This document shows, piece by piece, positions 25,983-34,865 of a stretch of DNA of 50,490 nt. Location of the stretch: positions 1 to 50,490 of the forward strand of contig NZ_AUAX01000043.1 in the NCBI RefSeq assembly GCF_000428945.1, read 5' to 3'. The position numbers and the translations under genes were made by a program. Source of the DNA: Hamadaea tsunoensis DSM 44101. GTDB lineage: Bacteria; Actinomycetota; Actinomycetes; Mycobacteriales; Micromonosporaceae. The first letter of the stretch is position 1. Every line of letters begins with the position of its first letter. Below the pieces are notes generated by a model. The model was not told the DNA's origin and made no database searches. It saw only the letters and a list, made by a program, of their open reading frames with translations.

Positions 25983-28675
25983 CGGTTTTCCTCATTCTGT
26001 ACTGGTACCTGCGGGCCGCTGAGGTCGTCGCGGCCCCGCTGAACACCACGGGTGTACGCCGAGAGCAGGCCCTGTACCTGCTCGGGAGTGCGCTTGACCC
26101 GGGCGACCGTCGGCTCGCCGACGCTGCCGGGAACGAGGTTCTCCTGGGGCCGGCGGATGGGCAGGCCCGACCGGGTCGTCGAACCGGTCACCGGGCTCGA
26201 CGCGGCGGCGGCGGCCTGCCAGCCGAGGTCGGCGGAGGTCTGCCACTCAGGATTCGCCTCGGCGGCCTGCCGCTGGCGCGGTATGCCCGCGTCCTCGGCC
26301 GCCCCGTCGAGCCGGGCGGCGGTCGCGGGCTGTCCCGGTGTGACCGGCTGCGCCCCGGCGATCGGCCAGTCGCTGCGTACCGTGTTCTGCTGCACGGCGG
26401 CACGTCCCTTCGCGGGGATCGCCGGCGCCTCGATCGTGCGTCGCGTACCCCAGGAATCGGACTCGGATTCGGGCTCGGCGGACGAGCCGAACCACGAAGC
26501 CTGCATCTGCCGGAAGATCGGCAGTTCGGTGGTGTCGTCGACGGCGGGCGCGGCCAGCGGCGCCGAGACCGGCACCGTGGAGACCGGGACCGCGGAGACC
26601 GGGACGGGCACCTCGTACTCGCCCGCGACGTGCTGGCCCGGGACCCGCGTCGGCAGGAGGGGCCGGCCCGCCGGTACGCCCGCGCCGGACGGCAGTGCCT
26701 GGTGGCGGCCCTCCTCCAGGGCGAGGTGACGGCGTGGCCGCAGGCTCACGTCGGCCCGCGGCAGCACGAGGATGTTGCGCGGCAGCACGAGGCCGGCGGT
26801 GATCCCGCTGTCGGTGTTGCGCCGCAGTTCGGCCTTGATGCCGTAGCGGTCGGCGAGCCGGCCGACGACGCCGAGGCCCATCATCCGGAACGCGGAGACG
26901 TCGACCTGGCCGGGCGCGGCGAGCCGCTCGTTGACGGCGTGGATCTGGTCGTCGGTCATGCCCAGGCCGCGGTCCTCGACCTGGATGAGCACGTAGTCGC
27001 CGATGCGCCGGGCGTCGGCGACGACGACCGTCCCCGGCGGCGAGAAGCGGGTGCCGTTGTCCATCAGCTCGGCGACCATGCGGACGACGTCGTTGACGGC
27101 GTGCGCCGCGATGCCCGTGTCGCCGTCGACCGTGCTGAACTCGACGCGGTCGTAGAGCTCCACCTCGGACTGGGCGGCGCGCAGGACGTCCTCCAGGCCG
27201 GCGTCCTCACGGCGGCCGGGGCTCGCGTCGGCGCCGGCCAGTACGAGCAGGTTCTCGTCGTTGCGGCGCATCCGGGTGGCCAGGTGGTCCAGCCGGAACA
27301 TGCGGGCCAGGCGGGCCGGGTCCTGCTCGTGCTGCTCGATCGCGTCCAGCTCGGCGATCATCCGGTCGACCAGGGTCTGGGACCGGCGGGCGAGGCTGAG
27401 GAACATCGCCGAGACGGTGGCGCGCAGCACGGCCTGCTCGGCCGCGATGCGTACCGCCTCGCGGTGGACGATGTTGAAGGCCGCGGCCACCTGGCCGATC
27501 TCGTCCCGCCCCGGTACGCGGATCTCGTCGTGCACTTCGTTGGCGAACGTCTCGGCGGTGCGCTCGTCGAGGCCCCGGATGTCGCGCAGCCGCTCGACCA
27601 TCGCCGGGAGGCTGTGGTCGGCGACGGCGAGCGCGCCGCCCCGCAGGCGTTCGAGCGAGCGGACCATCATCCGGGCGACCAGCGCGGCGATCAGGATCGC
27701 GGCGAGCAGCAGGGCCGGGTGCAGGATCCACTCCGCGATCACCTGCCGCGTGACGGCGTCCGTACGCGTCTGGATCTCGGAGTTGAGCTGGCTCTCCAGC
27801 CGCAGCTGGGCGAACCGCATGAGGTCGACGACGGCGCCCAGCGACCGGGACGCGTCCTCCGCACCGATCCAGGCACGGGTGCCGGTCGACCGGCTCACCT
27901 GGAAGGCCGCCCAGTCGGCGAGGGTGACCGCGTCGCCGGAGACGAAGTTGCGCACCACCGTCCACTGCTGTTCGCTGGCGTCCTTCAGGAACTCCTTCAG
28001 CGACTCCTGCGCGGTGGTCATGCTCGCGACGAAGCTCGCGTGCTGCTCGTCGCTGACCGCGCCCCCGCTGAGCAGCACCACGTACGCCGACGCCTGCTGG
28101 TCGGCCGCGGCCGACTGGGTCATCGCGAACGCGGCCACGGCGCGAGGCTGGTCGACCACGTCAACGATCTTGCCGACGAACTCGGCCGCATCAGAGACAT
28201 AGGTGTTCAGGTCAGCCAGGATGACGCCGTATCGCAGGACCATCTGCGCGGCCGACGTGTCCTTGCGCGACTGCGCCTCTTCGCGGATCGAGCCGAGGCC
28301 GTCGAGATGGGTGCCGATCCGGTCCAGGCCCGGGCCGAGCTCGTCGGGCGGCGTACCCAGCGCCTCGCGCGCCTGCCGGAACGCGGTGATGCGCTCGTCG
28401 GTGTCGGCGAGCCGGGCACGCAGCTGCGCACCGTCGTCGCTCGGGTGCGCCAGGTACTCCGCCACCGCCATGCGCTCGTGGTGCAGCGCGTAAGCGAGTG
28501 ACGTCACCTGGGCGGAGAGCGTCGTGAGGTGGTTGGACAGACGAGCGGCGGCGGCCTGCTGCCCGGCCTGGAAGAGGTTGACTCCGCCCAGAACGAGAGT
28601 ACTGATCACAGGGATCAGGAGGACCACGGCCAACTTCGTCCGAATCCGAGCGTCCCGCAGGTTCAAACGTGGCAC
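25979..28675 (-). CDS. cvnA: Nitrate-type (NIT) sensor kinase of the conservon (CvnA-type)
   Basis: The 898-residue protein starts at GTG 28675 behind GGTGGA; a much longer open frame upstream crosses the divergent gene and is rejected. There is a membrane helix (about 15-35), an extracytoplasmic NIT-type helical domain (about 50-310, ALHHERMAVAEYLAHP), a second helix, a HAMP-like region, a kinase dimer helix, and an HATPase domain with N-box MVAELMDNGTRFSPP and VEDRGLGM. The last ~250 residues are Pro/Ala/Glu-rich and likely disordered. A canonical phosphorylated His motif is not evident, as in other conservon kinases. Confidence 0.9.
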   Translation of the reverse strand: MPRLNLRDARIRTKLAVVLLIPVISTLVLGGVNLFQAGQQAAAARLSNHLTTLSAQVTSLAYALHHERMAVAEYLAHPSDDGAQLRARLADTDERITAFRQAREALGTPPDELGPGLDRIGTHLDGLGSIREEAQSRKDTSAAQMVLRYGVILADLNTYVSDAAEFVGKIVDVVDQPRAVAAFAMTQSAAADQQASAYVVLLSGGAVSDEQHASFVASMTTAQESLKEFLKDASEQQWTVVRNFVSGDAVTLADWAAFQVSRSTGTRAWIGAEDASRSLGAVVDLMRFAQLRLESQLNSEIQTRTDAVTRQVIAEWILHPALLLAAILIAALVARMMVRSLERLRGGALAVADHSLPAMVERLRDIRGLDERTAETFANEVHDEIRVPGRDEIGQVAAAFNIVHREAVRIAAEQAVLRATVSAMFLSLARRSQTLVDRMIAELDAIEQHEQDPARLARMFRLDHLATRMRRNDENLLVLAGADASPGRREDAGLEDVLRAAQSEVELYDRVEFSTVDGDTGIAAHAVNDVVRMVAELMDNGTRFSPPGTVVVADARRIGDYVLIQVEDRGLGMTDDQIHAVNERLAAPGQVDVSAFRMMGLGVVGRLADRYGIKAELRRNTDSGITAGLVLPRNILVLPRADVSLRPRRHLALEEGRHQALPSGAGVPAGRPLLPTRVPGQHVAGEYEVPVPVSAVPVSTVPVSAPLAAPAVDDTTELPIFRQMQASWFGSSAEPESESDSWGTRRTIEAPAIPAKGRAAVQQNTVRSDWPIAGAQPVTPGQPATAARLDGAAEDAGIPRQRQAAEANPEWQTSADLGWQAAAAASSPVTGSTTRSGLPIRRPQENLVPGSVGEPTVARVKRTPEQVQGLLSAYTRGVQRGRDDLSGPQVPVQNEENR

Positions 28676-28900
28676 GGCGCCGATTCCACCATGTTCAGTC
28701 CGATCACGACAAGCCGCGCAGGCCAAGTTCCCCTTATTAAATGTTTGATTCACCGAAAGCTTGATCAACAACAACATGATCGTAGTTGGTTGTGTGTTCA
28801 CACAGTGGACTGTCGCCACTAGACAGAGAACGTTTCCGCGACTTGACCCCCGGAATGGCGGCTGGCAAGGTGTCCTGCGGCTCTCTCGGAAGGATCTGCG
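28676..28900. promoter_or_regulatory. AT-richer divergent promoter region
   Basis: This 225-bp gap between cvnA and the binding-protein gene is far less GC-rich than its neighbours around 28730-28840, with a short GTGTGTTCACAC-like symmetry near 28793. It must contain both divergent promoters. I cannot fix the -35/-10 pairs with confidence. Confidence 0.5.
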
Positions 28901-30073
28901 ATGCGTACCGACCGCGCACGACTGTCCATTGTGGTTGTCGCCGTGTCCGCACTGGTCGGCACGGCCGCCTGCGCCCCGTCCCCGGAACGCGTGGCGAAGG
29001 GCAGCCTGCCGGAGCTCGTCATCGGCGCCGACCTCGAACTCTCCGGCGCGTACGCGGAGATGGGCCAGGCGTACGAGCGGGCGCTGCGGCTGCGGGTGGA
29101 CCAGATCAACGCCACGGCGGCCCGCCCGGTGCGGATCGTCATCAAGGACAACCGCTCCGACAAGAGCCTCTCCCAGCAGAACATCGGCACGCTCGCCGCC
29201 GACCCGACGATCAGCGCGATCATCACGGGCGCCTGCGCGGAGTGCGCGATGGCGTCGGTCGGCACCGTCACCGAGCGCGGCGTCCCGCTGCTCTCGCTGT
29301 CGGGCGCCACCGAGGTCGCGGACCCGAAGAAGGCCGGCAAGTTCGTCTTCAAGGTCGGCCCCAACCCCAAGGACAGCGCGGCCAGCCTCGTCGGCGAACT
29401 GCACCAGCAGAAGATCGGCACGACCGCCGTGATCGCGACGAACGACGCGTACGGCGACGACGGGGTGGCCGCCCTCACCGACGCGCTGAAGAACGCCGAC
29501 GTGCAGCTGGCCGAGACGCGGCGGGTGGCGGTGACCGCGACCGAGGTCGGCCAGACCGTGGCCGCGGCGCTCGCGTCCGACCCCGAGTCGCTCATCGTCT
29601 GGACCGGCTCGGCCCAGGCCAACGCCATCGCGGTCGAGGCGCGCGGAGCCGGGTACACCGGCCAGATCCTCTTCGACACCGGAGCGGGCGGCGATCTCTT
29701 CTTCGGGCAGGCCACGGCCCACGCCGCCGAGGGCGCGCTGATGGCCTTCCCGCAGACCATGGTCATCGACGAGATCATCGCGACCAGTCCGGCCAAGTCC
29801 ACCCGCCAGCAGTGGTTCCGCGACTACACGTCCGCCTACGGCGAGTACGTCGGCTACGCGTCCTTCGCCGCCGACGCCCTCCAACTCGTCGTCGAGGCGG
29901 TCGCCCAGGGCGGCGGCACGGCGCGCGCCTCCGTCCAGGCGACCCTGCAGTTCCTGCAGATCGACGGCTACAGCGGCCCGCTGAGCCTGCTGCCCGACGA
30001 CCACTCCGCGGTCATGCCCCAGGCCCTGACCATGCTCGTCGTACGCGGTGGCCGCTGGCGGTTGTCCGAGTAG
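28901..30073 (+). CDS. LivJ-like branched-chain amino acid/amide binding lipoprotein
   Basis: The 390-residue protein starts at an ATG with GGAAGGA upstream. A signal peptide ends in a lipobox (ALVGTAAC). The body follows the type-I periplasmic-binding fold of LivJ/AmiC: IGADLELSGAYAEMGQAYER, IITGACAECAMASVG, VPLLSLSGATE, FVFKVGPNPKD, IVWTGSAQANAI, and a C-terminal GGRWRLSE. No LivHMGF genes follow; instead it is divergent from the NIT-domain kinase of the conservon, so a ligand-presenting role for that sensor is plausible. It ends one base before the convergent permease gene. Confidence 0.87.
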   Translation: MRTDRARLSIVVVAVSALVGTAACAPSPERVAKGSLPELVIGADLELSGAYAEMGQAYERALRLRVDQINATAARPVRIVIKDNRSDKSLSQQNIGTLAADPTISAIITGACAECAMASVGTVTERGVPLLSLSGATEVADPKKAGKFVFKVGPNPKDSAASLVGELHQQKIGTTAVIATNDAYGDDGVAALTDALKNADVQLAETRRVAVTATEVGQTVAAALASDPESLIVWTGSAQANAIAVEARGAGYTGQILFDTGAGGDLFFGQATAHAAEGALMAFPQTMVIDEIIATSPAKSTRQQWFRDYTSAYGEYVGYASFAADALQLVVEAVAQGGGTARASVQATLQFLQIDGYSGPLSLLPDDHSAVMPQALTMLVVRGGRWRLSE

Positions 30074-30820
30074 TCAGGCCGTCGTGGCCGTGTGCCACGG
30101 CAGCAGCAGCTTCTCCAGAAGTTCGATCGCGAAGTAGAGCACCACGCTCACCAGCGCCAGCAGCAGGAGTGCCGCGAACGTCAGCGCCATGTCCGACGAG
30201 CCGCTGGCCGTGCTGACGACGAAGCCGAGGCCGCTGTCGCCGCCGATCATCTCGCCGATGGTCGAGCCGACGGCGGCCAGCGGCATCGCGACCCGCAGGC
30301 CGACGAACAGCTGGGGCAGCGCGCCGGGCAGCCGGAACTTCGCGAACGTCTGCAACCGGTTCGCCCGCAGCGACCGGGCCAGTTCGGCCACTTCGGACGG
30401 TGTGGCGCGCAGCCCGGCGACCGTGCCGAGCACGATCGGGAAGAAGCACAGCAGCATCACCATCGTGATCCGCGACTGCCAGGTGAGGCCGAGCCACACC
30501 ATCAGCAGCGGCGCCAGCGCGATCTTCGGGACCGCGTTGACGGCGACCAGCAGCGGCGAGAACATCCGGTCCACGACCCGCGAGCCGAACAGCCAGATGC
30601 CGCCGAGCACGCCGAGGAGTGTCGCCAGGGCGAACCCGGCGCCGATCTCCTGAGTGGACACCCACGCCATGTCCAGCAGGTACGCCGTGTGGTCCCGGAA
30701 CGCCTCCCAGACCATGACCGGGGCCGGCAGCACGATCGGCTGGGGCTCGAACACGGCCACCCCGGCCCACCACGCGCCGAGCAGGACGAGCAGGCCGATG
30801 ACCGGGTAGACCGCGCGCAC
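30074..30820 (-). CDS. SsuC/TauC-type ABC permease
   Basis: I choose the GTG at 30820 (248 aa) because GGAGG lies five bases before it and a strong hairpin occupies the codons an earlier start (30892, 272 aa) would need. The protein has about six membrane helices and the EAA-type loop (ELARSLRANRLQTFAKFRLPGALPQ near residue 137-170) with the conserved Gly. The C terminus has IGGDSGLGFVVSTASG. It works with the binding protein upstream and the divergent ATPase. Confidence 0.87.
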   Translation of the reverse strand: MRAVYPVIGLLVLLGAWWAGVAVFEPQPIVLPAPVMVWEAFRDHTAYLLDMAWVSTQEIGAGFALATLLGVLGGIWLFGSRVVDRMFSPLLVAVNAVPKIALAPLLMVWLGLTWQSRITMVMLLCFFPIVLGTVAGLRATPSEVAELARSLRANRLQTFAKFRLPGALPQLFVGLRVAMPLAAVGSTIGEMIGGDSGLGFVVSTASGSSDMALTFAALLLLALVSVVLYFAIELLEKLLLPWHTATTA

Positions 30821-30843
30821 GCGTACCTCCAAGGAAGAAAAGG

Positions 30844-30882
30844 GCCCCGCCCCGGCGAAGCGAAAGGGAGCCGGGGCGGGGC
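30844..30882. terminator. GC hairpin between binding-protein and permease genes
   Basis: GCCCCGCCCCGGC (30844-30856) pairs perfectly with 30870-30882 around a 13-base loop. It begins 7 bp after the binding-protein stop codon on the minus strand. It resembles the attenuating or RNA-stabilising hairpins found after abundant binding-protein genes. Confidence 0.75.
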
Positions 30883-30888
30883 GGGCGG

Positions 30889-31923
30889 TCACTGCGGCGC
30901 GAGGCCGAAGCTGACCAGCTGGCTCGGCTGCACACCGCTCGGTATGGTGCCGGAACCGCTGAGGATCGCGAGGGATCGGGCCACGCGGTCCTCCGTCATC
31001 GCACCCACGGTGGAGCCGGACGCGCGTACGTAGGATGCCATGATCTTCAGCTCGGCCGACGCGATGGGTGCCTTCGCCGTGGGAATGGCCGACGCGAGGA
31101 TCTGACCGGCCTCGTCGGGGTTGTCCACGGCGTACGCGAGACCCTTCATGAGCGCGTCCCGGAAGCGCTTCACCACGTCGGGCTTGTCCTTGGCGAGCTT
31201 GTCGGTGGTGATGACCGTGTTGCCGTACAGGTCGGTCAGGTACTCGCTGTACGCGAGGGTCACCGCCGACTTGCCGGCCGCCGCCGCCTCGATGGTGGGC
31301 TTGCCGACCACGAACTGGCCGATGACGTCGACGCTGCGCGACGCGAGCGCCGCCGGCAGGTTCGGGGCGGGCAGGTTCACGAACGTCACCTTGCTGGCGT
31401 CCACGCCGGCCAGCTTGGCGTACGTGGGGAAGAGCGTGGTGTTGATCGAGCCGGTGGGGTCGCCGACCTTCTTGCCTTCGAGGTCCTTGGGAGTGGTGAT
31501 GCCGTAGCCGTCCAGCGTCATCAACCCCGCGAGGGAGCGCTGGAGGATGGCGGCGAACGCGGTCAGGCCCGACACCTGGCCCTTGCCGACCGAGATCGCG
31601 AGCGCGGCGAAGTCGACCACGACGATGTCGGCCTGGCCGCCGGCGAGCAGCTTGATGTTGTCGCCGCTGCCGTTGCCGGGCTTGATGGTGACGTCGAGAC
31701 CGGCGTCGGTGAAGAAGCCCTTCTTCTGGGCCACGTACGCGTATGACTCACGACCGAACGTGCCGAACGAAGTGAGATAGTTCACTTTGTCGAGCGAGCC
31801 GGACGAGGGCGCGGACGTCGATCCCGCCGAACCGGTGGCCGTGTCCGAGCAGGCGGACGTGGTCACGGCCGCGGCCGCGCCGAGGGCGGCCAGGAGGGCG
31901 GAGCGTCGACTGAATGTCGTCAC
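30889..31923 (-). CDS. NMT1/SsuA-type substrate-binding lipoprotein
   Basis: The 344-residue protein has a Tat-like, lipobox leader (MTTFSRRSALLAALGAAAA, then VTTSAC). The fold is the SsuA/THI5-NMT1 group: VAQKKGFFTDAGLDVTIKPG near residue 66, LLAGGQADIVVVDFAAL near 92, and GKKVGDPTGS near 149. Family ligands include alkanesulfonates, taurine, thiamine or pyrimidine precursors and nitrate. No TPP-type leader or other ligand-defining element is visible upstream, so the substrate is open. GTG start behind a GGAAGGA. Confidence 0.88.
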   Translation of the reverse strand: MTTFSRRSALLAALGAAAAVTTSACSDTATGSAGSTSAPSSGSLDKVNYLTSFGTFGRESYAYVAQKKGFFTDAGLDVTIKPGNGSGDNIKLLAGGQADIVVVDFAALAISVGKGQVSGLTAFAAILQRSLAGLMTLDGYGITTPKDLEGKKVGDPTGSINTTLFPTYAKLAGVDASKVTFVNLPAPNLPAALASRSVDVIGQFVVGKPTIEAAAAGKSAVTLAYSEYLTDLYGNTVITTDKLAKDKPDVVKRFRDALMKGLAYAVDNPDEAGQILASAIPTAKAPIASAELKIMASYVRASGSTVGAMTEDRVARSLAILSGSGTIPSGVQPSQLVSFGLAPQ

Positions 31924-32142
31924 GAGGGGGGTTTCCTTCCAGGACTGTCTGAGGTCGTACCGGGAAGCGCTTGCGCGACACGCCGGGTATGCGGTCGGAT
32001 CGTTCCAAGCGGACAGCCTAAAAGAGGACCCTCCTCGGTGGACAGAGGAGCCCAGGTCTCGGAACGGCTACGGTCCGAAGAACGTTTGGCGTTACTAGAC
32101 TCACCCAAACTGTCCCGCCTCGACGGAGCGATCGGAATTCGA

Positions 32143-32895
32143 GTGATCACATTAGAGGGTGTGTCACAAAGCTTTACCAGCAAGCGGACCAGCATCGATG
32201 CTCTCACGAACGTCGATCTGACGATCACCGATGGCGAGTGTGTGGCGGTAATCGGACGCTCCGGTTGCGGCAAGTCGACGCTGCTGCGGTTGGTCGCCGG
32301 ACTGCTGACCCCGTCCCGGGGCACCGTACGCATCGACGGCACGCCGGTCACCGCCCCGCGACCGGACGTCGCCATGATGTTCCAGCGGCCGGCCCTGCTG
32401 CCGTGGCGTACCGTGCTGCAGAACGTGCTGCTGCCCACGGAGATAGGCGGGCGGCGCCCCGGGGACCCTCGGGACCTCGCCCACGAACTGCTGGCCCTGG
32501 CCGGGCTGCGGGGCTTCGAGAAACGGCTGCCGCACGAGCTCTCCGGCGGCATGCAGCAACGCGTCGCGCTCTGCCGCGCACTCGTCGTGCGGCCCGCCGT
32601 CCTGCTCATGGACGAGCCGTTCTCCGCGCTGGACGCGCTGACGCGTACGGAGCTGGGCGAGGAGCTGCAGCGCGTACACATGGAACGGGGCACCACCATC
32701 GTCCTCGTCACGCATTCGATCGAGGAGGCCGTGCTGCTGGCCGACCGCGTCGTCGTGCTCAGCCCGCGCCCCGGCCGCGTACGCGAGATCGTCGACGTCA
32801 AGATCCCCCGGCCGCGCGAGCTGGGCCCGAACGGCCACCTGGTCGAGGTCGCCGAAACCGGCGCTGTCCTGCACGAACTTCTCGCCGATAGGTAG
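32143..32895 (+). CDS. SsuB/TauB-type ABC ATPase
   Basis: The ATPase (250 aa from the GTG at 32143) has Walker A GRSGCGKST, Q-loop MFQRPALLPWRT, signature LSGGMQQRVALCRAL, Walker B LLMDEPFSALDA and THSIEEAV, all typical of the SsuB/TauB/NrtD group. A GTG at 32038 would add 35 residues, but those codons have only about half G/C at third positions, so I exclude them. The gene is divergent from the binding-protein/permease pair and is probably their partner. Confidence 0.88.
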   Translation: MITLEGVSQSFTSKRTSIDALTNVDLTITDGECVAVIGRSGCGKSTLLRLVAGLLTPSRGTVRIDGTPVTAPRPDVAMMFQRPALLPWRTVLQNVLLPTEIGGRRPGDPRDLAHELLALAGLRGFEKRLPHELSGGMQQRVALCRALVVRPAVLLMDEPFSALDALTRTELGEELQRVHMERGTTIVLVTHSIEEAVLLADRVVVLSPRPGRVREIVDVKIPRPRELGPNGHLVEVAETGAVLHELLADR

Positions 32896-32928
32896 CTACT
32901 TCGGGGTAACTCCCGGTAGCCTGTCGCG

Positions 32929-33390
32929 ATGCCACAGACTCTGATCCAGCGCCTCGGCTCCCGGCGCTGGTTCGCCCGGATGGGACGCGCCCTCGTCCCG
33001 GCCGACCGCTTCATCGCGAAGATCACCAAGGGCCGGGTGGTCGCCCTCGGCCTGCTGCCGATGCTGACGATCACGACCACCGGCCGCAAGTCCGGCCAGC
33101 CGCGCGTTCAGCCGCTGGTCTACGTGCCGGACGGGGAGGGCTTCGCGGTCATCGGCTCGAACTGGGGACAGGCCGGCCACCCGGCCTGGTCGGGAAACCT
33201 GCTGGCCCACCCCGACGCCGTCATCCGGGTCAAGGGGCACGACATCCCGGTCCGCGCCACGCTCGCGAAGGGGGCCGAACGGGAGCGGCTCTGGAAGCTG
33301 CTGCTGGGGGCCTGGCCGGCCTACGAGGCCTACGCCGCCCGCGCACCGCACCGCGAACTGCGCATCTTCTCCCTCACCCGAAAAGCCTAA
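32929..33390 (+). CDS. F420-dependent nitroreductase family (DDN-like) protein
   Basis: The 153-residue protein matches the deazaflavin (F420)-dependent nitroreductase family: LTITTTGRKSGQPRVQPLVY near residue 46, FAVIGSNWGQAGHPAWSGNL near 72 and HPDAVIRVKG. M. tuberculosis Ddn is the best-known member, reducing quinones and activating nitroimidazoles. The gene starts 34 bp after the ATPase gene and may be cotranscribed. Confidence 0.88.
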   Translation: MPQTLIQRLGSRRWFARMGRALVPADRFIAKITKGRVVALGLLPMLTITTTGRKSGQPRVQPLVYVPDGEGFAVIGSNWGQAGHPAWSGNLLAHPDAVIRVKGHDIPVRATLAKGAERERLWKLLLGAWPAYEAYAARAPHRELRIFSLTRKA

Positions 33391-33463
33391 GTTCTTTGTC
33401 CCGGGTTCGTCGATCTCACCCCCGCCCGGCCTTTGTCCCGACTGTCCGACTTACGCCCGCCGC

Positions 33464-33543
33464 GGTCGAGGATCTTGCGCGAATGTTCGGGCATTTCGGG
33501 TGTATCGGTCGAAATTCGGGGCATTCACGCAAGATCGTCGACC
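33464..33543. repeat. Family A hairpin, copy 1
   Basis: The arms GATCTTGCGCGAATG and CATTCACGCAAGATC, extended by ggtcga/tcgacc, pair with two mismatches. The interior holds cgggcattt/cgaaatt, as in other copies. Confidence 0.85.
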
Positions 33544-33645
33544 ACCTTGAAGATCGGGGGCACCATCCGGCCCTGGCCGGTTCTGGCCGTTCGTGACTTT
33601 GTCGTGACTGTCCGACTTACGCGCCCAGCCACCGGCCTATGAGGT

Positions 33646-33789
33646 GATCGTTTACGGCTGAGGTGCGAAAACGGCCACCCACTGCATGATCGTTTACGGT
33701 TCCGGAGCGCACTGACCGGGTTCTGCTACACCTGACACGTAATCGATCATGCAGATCGGGCCGGATTTACACCCCAGCCGTAAACGATC
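33646..33789. repeat. 144-bp nested palindrome, copy 1
   Basis: Outer arms GATCGTTTACGGCTG (33646-33660) and CAGCCGTAAACGATC (33775-33789) pair perfectly; inside, tgcatgatcg and cgatcatgca form a second stem. The same 144-bp structure recurs at 49496-49639. Confidence 0.8.
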
Positions 33790-34124
33790 AAGAAATCAGC
33801 GCACCGCGCCCATCTGACGGAAGATCGTTCCCGCATCACGGGCAACGGCCGGGGACAGGATGGCGTGGACGTGATCCACAGCGGCTGAGATGTCAAAACG
33901 CACCCCATCCCCTCGATCCACAGCGGTCGGGATGGAGGAAAACGGCGCCTACCTACATCTGAGCCGCAATGGATCGAGAGGACGGGCCGGGAAACTACAT
34001 CCCGACCGCGAACGATCACCGACCAGCCGACCCGCCCGGCCGCCATATCGGACAGTCGGGACAAAGGCCAAGGGGGTGCGGGGTTAGGACGATCACCGCG
34101 CTGATTGACGTTGCTTCAGAGGGG

Positions 34125-34865
34125 TCAGGAGACTCCGTTGATGAGGGTGCCGATGGCGAAGGTCGCTCCCGCCGCCACCGCTCCCATGATCAGCTGGCGC
34201 AGCCCGCTCCCCCACCAGCTCCGGTGCGTGAACCGGGCGGTCAGCGCACCCGCGGCGAACAAGCCCACGCCCCCGACGCCCAGAGCCAGTCCCAGCGAGT
34301 CGCTGCCGAGGAGGTAGGGCAGCAGCGGAATCAGCGCGCCGATCGAGAAGCAGATGAACGAGGAGATCGCCGCCGTCCATGGGCTCGGCGCCGCGTCCGG
34401 CACGATCCCCAGTTCCTCCTGCGCGTGTACGCGCAGCGCCTCCTCCGGGTTCGCGGCGAGCACGGTCGCCACCTGGCGGGCGAGGTGCTCGGGCAGGCCG
34501 CGGTCCATCCAGCGCAGCGCGAGTTCCTCGGCCTCGGCCTCGGGGTAGTTCTCGAGTTCCCGGCGCTCCTTGGCGAGCTCGGCGGCCACCTGGTCGTTGG
34601 CGGTCGAGACGCTGGTGTACTCGCCCAGCGCCATCGAGATCGCGCCCGCCACCAGGCCGGCGAGGCCGGTCAGGATGATCGCGTGCGGAGCGAGGCCGCC
34701 GCCGCCCACGCCGGCGATGAGGCCGATGTTGGTGACCAGGCCGTCCATCGCGCCGAAGACGGCCGCGCGCAGCCAGCCGCCCGAGACGTCGCTGTGGTGG
34801 TGCGGATCGAGGGCGGCGGGTCCGTCCGGATGACCGGTCTCGCCGGCAATGACCAAGCCTGTCAC
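34125..34865 (-). CDS. VIT1/CCC1-family iron/manganese transporter
   Basis: The product from GTG 34865 (246 aa) shows the VIT pattern: [22 protein letters not shown] near residue 30, [17 protein letters not shown] near 75, a Glu-rich cytoplasmic insertion ([21 protein letters not shown]) that binds metal in the family, and three C-terminal membrane helices. The family loads Fe2+ or Mn2+ into vacuoles or exports it. Its GTG overlaps the map stop codon (GTGA), so it is translated with map. A longer upstream frame inside map is rejected. Confidence 0.9.
   Translation of the reverse strand: MTGLVIAGETGHPDGPAALDPHHHSDVSGGWLRAAVFGAMDGLVTNIGLIAGVGGGGLAPHAIILTGLAGLVAGAISMALGEYTSVSTANDQVAAELAKERRELENYPEAEAEELALRWMDRGLPEHLARQVATVLAANPEEALRVHAQEELGIVPDAAPSPWTAAISSFICFSIGALIPLLPYLLGSDSLGLALGVGGVGLFAAGALTARFTHRSWWGSGLRQLIMGAVAAGATFAIGTLINGVS

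Larger units (their letters stand above)
33397..34086. repeat. Composite inverted-repeat element, internally deleted copy
   Basis: This 690-bp non-coding region lies between convergent genes. It starts tcccgggttcgtcgatctcacc like the 49.1-kb element but lacks the next ~125 bp, then shares the cctttgtcccgactgtccga box, one family A hairpin (33464-33543), the 144-bp central palindrome, a shared 'gatccacagcg' segment and the right-hand cggacagtcgggacaaagg box. No transposase or credible gene lies inside. Confidence 0.85.

Noticed and set aside
28676-30004. N-terminal extension of the conservon kinase to 1341 residues
   Set aside because: It runs through the divergent binding-protein gene, which has a signal peptide, Shine-Dalgarno and full fold; the kinase's membrane helix starts right after the GTG at 28675.
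31924-32142. TPP or other riboswitch upstream of the NMT1-type importer
   Set aside because: I see neither the conserved TPP core elements nor a terminator/antiterminator pair.
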